Assembly: GCF_001591345.1 (NCBI RefSeq)
Contig: NZ_BCUS01000009.1
Coordinates: forward strand, 26,606 to 90,605
Direction of reading: 5' to 3'
DNA from: Variovorax boronicumulans NBRC 103145
Lineage (GTDB): Bacteria > Pseudomonadota > Gammaproteobacteria > Burkholderiales > Burkholderiaceae_C
DNA length: 64,000 bases
Position numbers and translations under genes: made by a program. Under the pieces are notes generated by a model, which worked only from the letters and a program-made list of their open reading frames with translations, ran no database searches and had not been told where the DNA came from. Shown here piece after piece: positions 24,882-33,340 of the stretch. Numbering within the stretch: the first letter of the stretch is position 1; every line of letters begins with the position of its first letter.

Positions 24882-25892
24882 ATGATCAGCAGCAGCAAGA
24901 ACAGCAAACGCACCGCCCTCAAGGCCCTGGCCGCCTGCGCCCTCGCGGCAAGCGCGCTCGGCGTATCGGGCATCGCCTCGGCGCAGACCAAGCTCAAGTG
25001 GGCGCACGTGTACGAGACCTCGGAGCCCTTCCACAAGTACTCGGTGTGGGCCGGCGACGAAATCAAGAAGCGCACCAACGGCCGCTACGAGGTGCAGGTG
25101 TTCCCGGCCTCCACGCTGGGCAAGGAAGCCGACATCAACCAGGGCCTGACGCTGGGCACGGTCGACATCATCTTGTCGGGCGCAAGCTTCGCGGGCCGCA
25201 CCTACACGCCGCTGGCGATCTCGTACTTCCCGTTCATCTTCCGCGACGCGGAGCACCAGCTCAAGTACGCGAAGAGCGACGTGTTCAAGGAACTCGCCAA
25301 GGGCTACGACGACAAGAGCGGCAACCACATCACGGCGCTGAGCTACTACGGCGCGCGCCACGTCACCTCGAGCGCCGCACGGCCCGTGGCCAAACCCGAG
25401 GACATGAAGGGCCTGAAGATCCGCGTGCCCGACGCGCCGGCCTACCTGGCGTTCCCGAAAGCGCTGGGCGCCAACCCGACGCCGATCGCCTTTGCCGAGG
25501 TGTACCTGGCGCTGCAGAACAACACGGTCGACGCGCAGGAGAACCCGCTGCCGACCATCGAAGCCAAGAAGTTCTTCGAGGTGCAGAAGAACATCTCGCT
25601 CACCGGCCACATCGTCGACTCGCTGCTCACCATCACCTCGGGCCCGCTGTGGGCCAAGCTCTCGGCGGAAGACAAGAAGATCTTCACCGAGGTGATGCAG
25701 GAAGCCGCCGAGAAGACCGGCCGCGAAATCATCGCGTCGGAAGCACGCCTGGTGGAAGAGTTCAAGAAGAAGGGCAACAACGTGATCACGGTCGACAAGA
25801 ACGCGTTCCGTGAAGCGGTGCTCAAGGCCACCAAGCCCACCGACCAGGGCTACCGCCAGCAAGACTACGACCGCATCCTGGCCATCAAGTAA
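24882..25892 (+). CDS. TRAP transporter substrate-binding protein DctP
   Basis: Periplasmic solute-binding subunit of a TRAP transporter, 336 residues. A signal peptide of about 34 residues ends in GIASA-QTK. The conserved Arg that binds the ligand carboxylate is in KGLKIRVPDAPAYL, and NTVDAQENPLPTIEAKKF is the usual DctP block. It captures a carboxylate and hands it to the DctQM membrane pair encoded next. Its GGAG ribosome-binding sequence is about 12 nt upstream. Sugar-acid binding is inferred from the catabolic genes around it. Confidence 0.92.
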   Translation: MISSSKNSKRTALKALAACALAASALGVSGIASAQTKLKWAHVYETSEPFHKYSVWAGDEIKKRTNGRYEVQVFPASTLGKEADINQGLTLGTVDIILSGASFAGRTYTPLAISYFPFIFRDAEHQLKYAKSDVFKELAKGYDDKSGNHITALSYYGARHVTSSAARPVAKPEDMKGLKIRVPDAPAYLAFPKALGANPTPIAFAEVYLALQNNTVDAQENPLPTIEAKKFFEVQKNISLTGHIVDSLLTITSGPLWAKLSAEDKKIFTEVMQEAAEKTGREIIASEARLVEEFKKKGNNVITVDKNAFREAVLKATKPTDQGYRQQDYDRILAIK

Positions 25893-25903
25893 GCGAAGCG
25901 GCC

Positions 25904-26461
25904 ATGACCGAACAGAAGATCATCGACGACGAAGGCCACTTCCACGCGGAAGACGAAGTGGTCGACCTGTCGGACACCATCGCCGAAGGCTGGATTTCCC
26001 TGGCCTTGTTCTGGATGCTGGGCCTGACGGTGTTCTACCAGTTCGTCACGCGCTACGTGATGAACGATTCGGCGGCCTGGACCGAGGAAGTGGCGCGCTA
26101 CATGCTCATCGGCGTGGTCTTCGTCGGCGCGGCGGTGGGGGTGGCGAAGAACAACCAGATCCAGGTCGACTTCTTCTACCGCCACATGCCGCGTGCGATG
26201 GGCCGTGCGCTCTCGATGGCCGTCGATGTGCTGCGCACCGCCTTCTTCGTCGCGGCCGTCGCCATGACGGTGCAGATGATGCTGAAGATCGGCAACCAGA
26301 CGCGCATGACCATCGTCGACCTGCCGATGAACGTGGTGTACGCACTGTGCGTGTTCGGCTTCGCCGCGATGGCGTGGCGTTCGCTGCAGGTGCTGCGCAT
26401 CCACTGGCAGCGCGGCTACAGCGTGCTCGAACAACCCGAATCCACCTTGCACGACCGCTGA
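25904..26461 (+). CDS. TRAP transporter small membrane subunit DctQ
   Basis: Small membrane subunit of 185 residues with four predicted helices and the DctQ pattern WTEEVARYMLIGVVFVGAAVG. It starts 11 bases after the DctP gene. An unusually acidic N-terminus (DDEGHFHAEDEVVDLSDTIA) precedes the first helix. It assembles with DctM in the inner membrane. Confidence 0.92.
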   Translation: MTEQKIIDDEGHFHAEDEVVDLSDTIAEGWISLALFWMLGLTVFYQFVTRYVMNDSAAWTEEVARYMLIGVVFVGAAVGVAKNNQIQVDFFYRHMPRAMGRALSMAVDVLRTAFFVAAVAMTVQMMLKIGNQTRMTIVDLPMNVVYALCVFGFAAMAWRSLQVLRIHWQRGYSVLEQPESTLHDR

Positions 26462-26494
26462 GGCGGCGCGCGCCGGCACACCTCGGTCAAACAA

Positions 26495-26509
26495 GGAGGC
26501 CACGCCTCC
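26495..26509 (+). promoter_or_regulatory. GGAGGC-CAC-GCCTCC hairpin upstream of dctM
   Basis: Perfect 6-bp stem in the DctQ-DctM gap that contains an AGGAGG. The ATG at 26522 is a further 12 bases downstream. It could sequester a ribosome-binding sequence or slow decay of the DctP-DctQ message. Confidence 0.4.
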
Positions 26510-26521
26510 CGACGGAACCTC

Positions 26522-27919
26522 ATGCTGAAAATCATCTTCCTGTTCTTCATGGCCGGCGGCATTCCGGTGGCCATCGCCATGGCCGGCGCCTCGCTGGTCT
26601 ACATCCTCGTGAGCGACAGCACGCTGCCGCCCTTCGTGGTGATCCACCGCATGGTGAGCGGCATCGACAGCTTTCCGCTGCTGGCCGTGCCCTTCTTCAT
26701 CCTGGCCGGCAACCTGATGAACAACGCCGGCATCACCACGCGCATCTACAACTTCGCACTGGCACTGGTGGGCTGGCTCAAGGGCGGCCTGGGCCACGTG
26801 AACGTGCTGGGCTCGGTGATCTTCGCGGGCATGAGCGGCACGGCCATTGCCGATGCAGCCGGCCTGGGCACCATCGAGATCAAGGCCATGAAGGAGCACG
26901 GCTACTCCACCGAGTTCGCGGTGGGCGTGACAGCCGCCTCGGCCACGCTGGGCCCGATCATTCCGCCGAGCCTGCCCTTCGTGATCTACGGAATGATGGC
27001 CAACGTGTCGGTGGGTGCGCTGTTCCTGGCGGGCCTGCTGCCGGGTGCGCTGATGGCTATCCTCATGATGCTCACGGTGGCGTACTACGCGCACAAGAAC
27101 AAGTGGGGCGCCGACGTCAAGTTCTCGCGCACGCGCCTGTTCAAGGCGCTGATGGAGCTGGCCGTGGTGGTCGGCTGGCCGTTGCTGCTGTGGGTGCTGG
27201 TGACCAAGCTGGGCACGCCGCCGCAGCTCACGGTGTTCGCGGGGCTGGCTTCGCTCTTCGTGCTGGACAAGATCTTCAGCTTCGAGGCGCTGCTGCCCAT
27301 CATGACACCGGTGCTGCTCATCGGCGGCATGACCACGGGCCTCTTTACGCCCACCGAGGGCGCCATTGCGGCCTGCGTGTGGGCCATGATCCTGGGCTTC
27401 GCGTGGTACCGCACGCTCTCGTGGAAGATGTTCATCAAGGTCTGCCTGGACACCATCGAGACCACGAGCACGGTGCTGTTCATCGTGGCGGCGGCCTCGA
27501 TCTTCGGCTGGATGCTCACGGCCACGGGCGTCACCACCAGCATCGCGAGCTGGGTGCTGAGCTTCACCCAGGAAGCATGGGTATTCCTGCTGCTGGCCAA
27601 CCTGCTGATGCTGTTCGTGGGTTGCTTCCTGGAGCCGACGGCGGCCATCACCATCCTCGTGCCCATCCTGCTGCCCATTGCCACGCAGCTGGGCGTGGAC
27701 CCGATCCACTTCGGCCTCGTGATGGTGCTCAACCTCATGATCGGCCTGCTGCACCCGCCGATGGGCATGGTGCTGTTCGTGCTGGCGCGCGTGGCGGGCC
27801 TGAGCTTCGAGCGCACGACGATGGCCATCCTGCCCTGGCTGGTGCCTCTCTTGCTCAGCCTGGGCGTGATCACCTACATGCCCAAGCTGGTGCTCTGGGT
27901 TCCCAAGATGTTCTATTGA
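26522..27919 (+). CDS. TRAP transporter large permease subunit DctM
   Basis: Large membrane subunit of 465 residues with about 12 helices. Family blocks are PFFILAGNLMNNAGITTRIY, FAGMSGTAIADAAGLGTIEI and TLGPIIPPSLPFVIYG. It uses a sodium gradient to import the acid bound by DctP. It is separated from DctQ by 60 bases holding a hairpin and is followed by the UxaA-family gene after 2 bases, so transport and catabolism are one transcription unit. Confidence 0.95.
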   Translation: MLKIIFLFFMAGGIPVAIAMAGASLVYILVSDSTLPPFVVIHRMVSGIDSFPLLAVPFFILAGNLMNNAGITTRIYNFALALVGWLKGGLGHVNVLGSVIFAGMSGTAIADAAGLGTIEIKAMKEHGYSTEFAVGVTAASATLGPIIPPSLPFVIYGMMANVSVGALFLAGLLPGALMAILMMLTVAYYAHKNKWGADVKFSRTRLFKALMELAVVVGWPLLLWVLVTKLGTPPQLTVFAGLASLFVLDKIFSFEALLPIMTPVLLIGGMTTGLFTPTEGAIAACVWAMILGFAWYRTLSWKMFIKVCLDTIETTSTVLFIVAAASIFGWMLTATGVTTSIASWVLSFTQEAWVFLLLANLLMLFVGCFLEPTAAITILVPILLPIATQLGVDPIHFGLVMVLNLMIGLLHPPMGMVLFVLARVAGLSFERTTMAILPWLVPLLLSLGVITYMPKLVLWVPKMFY

Positions 27920-27921
27920 CC

Positions 27922-29448
27922 ATGACGCCCTACATCCGACTCCATCCCGCCGACGACGTCGTCATCGCGCGCTCGCAACTGCTGGGCGGCACGCTCGTCG
28001 AGAACGTCGCCGTGCGCGGGCTGATCCCGCCAGGCCACAAGGTCGCCATGCGCGCCATCGCGCAGGGCGAACCGGTGCGCCGCTACAACCAGATCATCGG
28101 CTTCGCGAGCAAGCCCATCGCCGCCGGCGAGCACGTGCACACGCAGAACCTGGACATGGGCCCCGACAAGGGCGACTTCGAGCGCGACTACGCCTTCGGC
28201 GCCGACGTGAAGCCCGCGCCCGCGAAGCGCGAGGCCACCTTCATGGGCATTCGCCGCGCCGACGGCCGCGTGGCCACGCGCAACTACATCGGCGTGCTGA
28301 CCAGCGTGAACTGCTCGGCCACCGCTGCGCGCGCCATTGCCGACCACTTCTCGCGCAAGACCAATCCACAGGCGCTCGCCGCGTTTCCGAACGTCGATGG
28401 CATCGTCGCGCTGACGCACGGCACGGGCTGCGGCATGGACACGCAGGGCATGGGCATGCAGATCCTGGAGCGCACGCTCACGGGGTATGCCACGCACCCG
28501 AACTTCGCGGGCGTGCTGGTGGTGGGGCTGGGCTGCGAAGCCAACCAGATCAACGCCTGGCTCGCGACCGGCCACCTGGCTGAGGGCGAGAACTTCCGCA
28601 CCTTCAACATCCAGGACACGGGCGGCACGCGCAAGACGGTCGAGAAAGGCGTGGCGCTCATCAATGAAATGCTGCCGCGCGCCAACGCAGTGAAGCGCGA
28701 ACCGTGCAGCGCGGCGCACATCACGATCGGGCTGCAGTGCGGCGGCTCGGACGGCTACTCGGGCATCAGCGCGAACCCGGCACTGGGCGCGGCGGTCGAT
28801 CTGCTGGTGGCGCACGGCGGCACGGCCATCCTCAGCGAGACGCCCGAGGTGTACGGCGCCGAGCACCTGCTGACGCGCCGCGCGGTGAAGCGCGAGGTGG
28901 GCCAGAAGCTGGTGGACCGCATCAAGTGGTGGGAGCACTACACCGCCATCAACGAAGGCGAGATGAACAACAACCCCTCGCCCGGCAACAAGGCGGGTGG
29001 GCTCACGACCATCCTCGAGAAGTCGCTGGGCGCGGTCGCCAAGGGCGGCACCAGCAACCTCGAGGCGGTGTACGAATACGCCGAGCCCGTGACCGCGCAC
29101 GGCTTCGTCTACATGGACACGCCGGGCTACGACCCGGTGAGCGCCACGGGCCAGGTGGCGGGCGGCGCGAACCTGATCTGCTTCACGACCGGGCGCGGCT
29201 CAGCCTACGGCTGCGCGCCCTCGCCCTCGCTCAAGCTGGCGACCAACTCGGCGCTGTGGCAGCGGCAGGAAGAAGACATGGACATCAACTGCGGCGAGAT
29301 CGTGGACGGCACAGCGTCGATTGCGGAGATGGGCCAGCGCATCTTCGAGCTGGTGCTGGCCACCGCCTCGGGCGCGCACTCCAAGAGCGAGCAGCACGGC
29401 TACGGGCAGAACGAGTTCGTGCCGTGGCAAGTCGGCGCGGTGATGTGA
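27922..29448 (+). CDS. UxaA/altronate-dehydratase-family sugar-acid dehydratase
   Basis: Enzyme of 508 residues with an N-terminal SAF-like domain (about 1-80) and the large UxaA dehydratase domain. Conserved Cys motifs HGTGCGMDTQGMG, GLGCEANQIN and GLQCGGSDGYSG match the UxaA/GarD group, which are metal- or Fe-S-dependent sugar-acid dehydratases. Substrates in the family include altronate, galactarate and, in some bacteria, L-fuconate or pentonates. The neighbouring SDR and FAH genes argue for a non-phosphorylative pathway rather than the KDG-kinase route used with E. coli UxaA. Confidence 0.92.
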   Translation: MTPYIRLHPADDVVIARSQLLGGTLVENVAVRGLIPPGHKVAMRAIAQGEPVRRYNQIIGFASKPIAAGEHVHTQNLDMGPDKGDFERDYAFGADVKPAPAKREATFMGIRRADGRVATRNYIGVLTSVNCSATAARAIADHFSRKTNPQALAAFPNVDGIVALTHGTGCGMDTQGMGMQILERTLTGYATHPNFAGVLVVGLGCEANQINAWLATGHLAEGENFRTFNIQDTGGTRKTVEKGVALINEMLPRANAVKREPCSAAHITIGLQCGGSDGYSGISANPALGAAVDLLVAHGGTAILSETPEVYGAEHLLTRRAVKREVGQKLVDRIKWWEHYTAINEGEMNNNPSPGNKAGGLTTILEKSLGAVAKGGTSNLEAVYEYAEPVTAHGFVYMDTPGYDPVSATGQVAGGANLICFTTGRGSAYGCAPSPSLKLATNSALWQRQEEDMDINCGEIVDGTASIAEMGQRIFELVLATASGAHSKSEQHGYGQNEFVPWQVGAVM

Positions 29449-29519
29449 GGCCCGTGCAGCCCATGCCCGCCCTCCCCTTCGGCCACGCCATCCCATTGAA
29501 CGCACGAGGAGCCTGATCC

Positions 29520-30578
29520 ATGTCCAGAACACTGCCGGCCGACGGCCTGCAAACCAATGTTGCCCGCATCCTCGAAGCCGCAGGCAGCACGGCCGCCGAG
29601 GCGCAGCAGGTGGCCGCCAACCTCGTGCTGGCCAACCTCAGCGGGCACGACTCGCACGGCGTGGGCATGCTGCCGCGCTACATCGATGCGGTGGCCGAGG
29701 GCGGGCTCGTGCCCAACGCCGCCGTGAAGGTCAATCTCGACATCGGCACGCTGATGGGCCTGGACGGCCAGCACGGCTACGGTCAGATCGTCGGCGTGCA
29801 GGCCATGGAGCTCGGCATCGCGCGCGCCAAGCAGCACGGCAGCTGCATCTTCACGCTCGCGAACGCGCACCACCTGGGGCGCATCGGCCATTTCGCCGAG
29901 ATGGCGACGGCGCAGGGGCTGGTGGCGATGCACTTCGTCAACGTGCTCTCGCGGCCCGTGGTGGCGCCCTGGGGCGGCGGCGACGGGCGCTTCGGCACCA
30001 ACCCGTGCTGCATCGGCATTCCGCTGGCGGGCGCCGAGCCCTTCGTGCTCGACTACGCGACCAGCCGCGTGGCGCAAGGCAAGATGCGCGTGGCCCACAA
30101 CAAGGGCGAGCAGGTGCCCGACGGCTACCTCATCGACGAGCGCGGCGCGCCCACCAACGACCCGGGCGTGGTCGTGGTGCCGCAGGGCAACGGCCTGTTC
30201 GGCGCGCTCATGACCTTCGGCGAGCACAAGGGCTACGGCATGGCCGTGGCGTGCGAGTTGCTGGGCGGCGCGCTCACGGGCGGCGGCACCTGGCACCGGC
30301 CGGCGGACACGGCGCGCACGGTGCTCAACGGCATGCTGACGGTGCTGATCGACCCCGTGAAGCTCGGCACGCAGAAGGTCTTCGACGAGGAGGCGCGCGA
30401 GTTCATCGGCTGGCTGCGGCAAAGCCCGCCGGGCCAGGGCTTCGAGGCCGTGCAGATCGCAGGCGAACCGGAGCGCCAGGCGCGCGTGGAGCGCCGGCGC
30501 GACGGCGTGTGGGTCGATGACGCGACCTGGGGCGAGATCGTCGCCGCCGGCGCCAAGGTGGGCGTGGCCGTCGCCTAG
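29520..30578 (+). CDS. Ldh-family (YbiC/YlbC-type) malate/L-lactate/ureidoglycolate dehydrogenase
   Basis: NAD(P)-dependent 2-hydroxyacid dehydrogenase of 352 residues of the Ldh_2 family, distinct from Rossmann-type lactate dehydrogenases. The motif NLSGHDSHGVGMLPRYID has the catalytic His and the substrate Arg. Later blocks are NAHHLGRIGHFAEM and ILDYATSRVAQGKMR-like FVLDYATSRVAQGK. In the sugar-acid context it may oxidise the L-lactate or other hydroxyacid released by the FAH-family enzyme, or act on the sugar acid itself. It ends 4 bases inside the convergent EamA gene. Confidence 0.9.
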   Translation: MSRTLPADGLQTNVARILEAAGSTAAEAQQVAANLVLANLSGHDSHGVGMLPRYIDAVAEGGLVPNAAVKVNLDIGTLMGLDGQHGYGQIVGVQAMELGIARAKQHGSCIFTLANAHHLGRIGHFAEMATAQGLVAMHFVNVLSRPVVAPWGGGDGRFGTNPCCIGIPLAGAEPFVLDYATSRVAQGKMRVAHNKGEQVPDGYLIDERGAPTNDPGVVVVPQGNGLFGALMTFGEHKGYGMAVACELLGGALTGGGTWHRPADTARTVLNGMLTVLIDPVKLGTQKVFDEEAREFIGWLRQSPPGQGFEAVQIAGEPERQARVERRRDGVWVDDATWGEIVAAGAKVGVAVA

Positions 30579-31456
30579 CGTCGCGCCGCCTGGCGCGACT
30601 TCTGGCTCAGCACGAGCGCGATGCCACCGAGGATCGCCACCGAGGCGAGCGCCAGCCGCGGCGTGATCGCTTCCGACAGGAACAGCACGCCGCCGAACGC
30701 TGCAAGCAGCGGCACCGACAGCTGCACGGTCGCCGCCCGCAAGGCCGACAGGCGGCCCAGCGCCGCGTACCAGACTACGTAGCCAAGCCCCGAGGTCAGC
30801 GCACCGGAGGCCACGGCCAGCGCGACGCCGTGCGCATCGGCATGCGCGCGCGTGATGAACACCAGGCTCAGCGCCAAGGCCAATGGCACGGCGCGCAGGA
30901 AGTTGCGCGCGGTCGCGGCCAGCGGATCGGCCACGCCCCGTCCGCGCAGCGAATACACGCCCCATGCCACGCCCGCCACCGCCATCAGCACGGCGCCCAG
31001 CAGCGGCGGCGCCGCAACGCCCGGCGACACCAGGTAGACGAGGCCGGCGGCCGCAAGGACAAAGCCGCACCACGCGAGCACCCCGAAGCGCTCGCCGCCG
31101 CCCAGGCCCGCGCCCAGCATCGTGAGCTGCACCGCGCCGAAGAGGATCAGCGCGCCCGTGCCCGCCGGGAGGCTGAGGTAGGCAAAGGAGAAGAACGCGA
31201 CGTACGCGAACAGCATGACGGCCGGGAGCCAGCCGGTGCGCCCGAGGGCGGATGGCTGCGATCGGAAGCGCACGACGAGCGCCAGCGTGATCGCCCCGGA
31301 CGCGAGCCGGATGCTGCCGAAGCTGGCGGGGTCGATGCCGCCGTGCTGCAGCGCGAGTCGGCACAGCAGCGAGTTGGCCGCGAACGCGACCATGGCGACC
31401 GCGGTGAGCGCGACGGCGTGCAGGAGAAGGGCTGGGCGGGCAGCGGCGTCAGGCAT
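30575..31456 (-). CDS. EamA/DMT-family transporter
   Basis: Membrane protein of 293 residues with ten predicted helices in two EamA repeats. Typical stretches are FAANSLLCRLALQHG, SFAYLSLPAGTGALILFG and ALRAATVQLSVPLLAAFGG. Exports or imports a small metabolite; the substrate is unknown. Met at 31456 is favoured, with an in-frame start at 31498 possible. The 3' end overlaps the Ldh gene by 4 bases. Confidence 0.85.
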   Translation of the reverse strand: MPDAAARPALLLHAVALTAVAMVAFAANSLLCRLALQHGGIDPASFGSIRLASGAITLALVVRFRSQPSALGRTGWLPAVMLFAYVAFFSFAYLSLPAGTGALILFGAVQLTMLGAGLGGGERFGVLAWCGFVLAAAGLVYLVSPGVAAPPLLGAVLMAVAGVAWGVYSLRGRGVADPLAATARNFLRAVPLALALSLVFITRAHADAHGVALAVASGALTSGLGYVVWYAALGRLSALRAATVQLSVPLLAAFGGVLFLSEAITPRLALASVAILGGIALVLSQKSRQAARR

Positions 31457-31643
31457 GGCGCGCCCCGGAAGGCCAGCGAAGGCAGGAAGGACAAGCACTC
31501 ATGCGAGCCTCCGATCCAGAGGTCATGCGAAACAGGCTTGTCACCGCGGCACCGCGTGGCGGCAAGGGAGAAATTCGATCGTACGCGCCGCAAGGGGCCG
31601 CGTCGAGTTCAGCGTGGCGGCGCCGGACTTGCCGGCAAGGCCG

Positions 31644-32294
31644 TCAAACGATCAGGGCGATCGTGGCTTCCAGGTGTTCCGACGGTGCCCGGCGGAAACC
31701 CGAGCGCGCAAAGCGCTGCAGCTGCCCGACCACGAAGGCCGTGAGCGCCGCGGCGCGCACCTGGGCGTCGACGCTGGGCGTGGCCGAGCCGTCGGCGGCG
31801 GCCGCGCCGCGCAGCACCTGGCGCAGCGTGGCCTCGATCTTGTCGAAGAACTGGTTCATGCGCTGCTGCAGGCGCTCGTTCTCGAACACCAGCGCGTCGC
31901 CGACCATGACGCGCGTCATGCCGGGGTTGCGCTCGGCGAACTGCACGAGCAGCACGAGGATGCGGGCCGCCTGCTGGCTGCCGGTGGCGCCTTCGCGCTC
32001 GAGGATCTGGTTGACCAGCGTGAAGACGCTCTGTTCGATGAAGTCGATGAGGCCCTCGAACATCTGGGCCTTGCTCGCGAAGTGGCGGTACAGGGCCGCC
32101 TCGCTCACCTCGAGCCGCGCGGCCAGCGCGGCGGTGGTGACCCGCTCGGCACCGGGCTGCTCCAGCATGGCGGCCAGCGCCTGCAGGATCTGCACGCGCC
32201 GTTCGCCCGGCTTGGGGCGCTTGCGCGTCGGTGCGGCGGCGGGCGTGTCGGCCGGGGTCTCTACGCCGGGGGCAGCTGTCTCTTCGTTCTGCAT
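31644..32294 (-). CDS. slmA: nucleoid occlusion factor SlmA (TetR fold)
   Basis: TetR-fold DNA-binding protein of 216 residues, matching SlmA by its HTH (VTTAALAARLEVSEAALYRHFASKAQMFEGLIDFIE) broken across residues 45-90 and by location next to argB. SlmA binds chromosomal sites and blocks FtsZ assembly over the nucleoid. ATG 32294 is chosen because the alternative at 32333 runs over a perfect palindrome. An Ala/Pro-rich lead of about 25 residues precedes the HTH. The name relies on resemblance and synteny; it could also be a paralogous TetR regulator. Confidence 0.75.
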   Translation of the reverse strand: MQNEETAAPGVETPADTPAAAPTRKRPKPGERRVQILQALAAMLEQPGAERVTTAALAARLEVSEAALYRHFASKAQMFEGLIDFIEQSVFTLVNQILEREGATGSQQAARILVLLVQFAERNPGMTRVMVGDALVFENERLQQRMNQFFDKIEATLRQVLRGAAAADGSATPSVDAQVRAAALTAFVVGQLQRFARSGFRRAPSEHLEATIALIV

Positions 32295-32314
32295 GGGAGC
32301 GCGTGCAAAGATGT

Positions 32315-32326
32315 AATCAATTGATT
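32315..32326. promoter_or_regulatory. 12-bp perfect palindrome AATCAATTGATT upstream of slmA
   Basis: Perfect palindrome 21 bases upstream of the chosen slmA start, in the region between slmA and argB. It is the right size and place for binding by a TetR-fold protein and may mark autoregulation. Confidence 0.5.
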
Positions 32327-32382
32327 CTCGCACAGCGCAGTGAGCGCGCGCCTTCCGCCGCAGGAAGGTACGCGCAGGGCGC

Positions 32383-33276
32383 TCAACGCGCCCGGATCAT
32401 CGTGCCGTAGGCCTGGTCGGTCAGGATCTCGAGCAGCATCGCGTGCGGCACGCGGCCGTCGATGATGTGCACCGCGTTCACACCGCTCTTGGCCGCGTCG
32501 AGCGCGCCTTCGATCTTGGGCAGCATGCCGCCCGAGATGGTGCCGTCGGCGAACAGGTCGTCGATTTCGCGCGCGCTCAGGTTGGTGAGCAGGTTGCCGT
32601 TCTTGTCGAGCACGCCGGGCGTGTTGGTCAGCAGCATGAGCTTCTCGGCCTTGAGCACGGTGGCCAGCTTGCCGGCGACGACGTCGGCGTTGATGTTGTA
32701 GCTCTCGTTCTCCTCGCCGAAGCCGATGGGGCTGACGACGGGAATGAAGGCGTCGTCCTGCAGCGCCTTGACCACGCTGGGGTCGATGGAGACGATGTCG
32801 CCGACCTGGCCCACGTCGTGGTGCACGTTCGGGTCGGTGCGGTCGGCCAGCTTGAGTTTTTGCGCGCGAATGAGGCCGCCGTCGCGCCCCGTGAGGCCCA
32901 CGGCCTTGCCGCCGGCCTGGTTGATCAGGCCCACGATGTCCTGCTGCACCTCGCCGGCCAGCACCCATTCGACGACTTCCATGGTCTCGGCGTCGGTCAC
33001 GCGCATGCCCTGCACGAAGCTGCCCTTCTTGCCCAGCTTGTTCAGCGCGGCCTCGATCTGCGGGCCGCCGCCGTGCACCACCACCGGGTTCATGCCGACC
33101 AGCTTGAGCAGCACCACGTCTTCGGCGAAGTCGGCCTGCAGCGCGGGGTCGGTCATGGCGTTGCCGCCGTACTTGATGACGATGGTCTTGCCGTGGAACT
33201 TGCGGATGTACGGCAGCGCCTGGGCCAGGATCTCGGCCTTGTCGCGCGGAGGGATGTTGAGGACGGGGTCGGTCAT
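32383..33276 (-). CDS. argB: acetylglutamate kinase
   Basis: N-acetylglutamate kinase of 297 residues, catalysing the second step of arginine synthesis (ATP-dependent phosphorylation of N-acetyl-L-glutamate). The amino-acid-kinase glycine motifs [11 protein letters not shown] and [19 protein letters not shown] are present, as are [24 protein letters not shown] and [13 protein letters not shown]. The N-terminus fits the arginine-sensitive type but is not decisive. It lies 88 bases upstream of slmA on the same strand. Confidence 0.97.
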   Translation of the reverse strand: MTDPVLNIPPRDKAEILAQALPYIRKFHGKTIVIKYGGNAMTDPALQADFAEDVVLLKLVGMNPVVVHGGGPQIEAALNKLGKKGSFVQGMRVTDAETMEVVEWVLAGEVQQDIVGLINQAGGKAVGLTGRDGGLIRAQKLKLADRTDPNVHHDVGQVGDIVSIDPSVVKALQDDAFIPVVSPIGFGEENESYNINADVVAGKLATVLKAEKLMLLTNTPGVLDKNGNLLTNLSAREIDDLFADGTISGGMLPKIEGALDAAKSGVNAVHIIDGRVPHAMLLEILTDQAYGTMIRAR

Positions 33277-33340
33277 GGGCGGTCAGGCTCCAAAGCGGTG
33301 GACGATGGGAAGAATTCTCGCAACAAGAAGGCGCCGGCGG

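Noticed and set aside
25810..29448. 1,212-codon plus-strand open frame
   Set aside because: Its first two thirds run out of frame over DctP, DctQ and DctM. Only the part from 27922 is a gene, the UxaA-family dehydratase.
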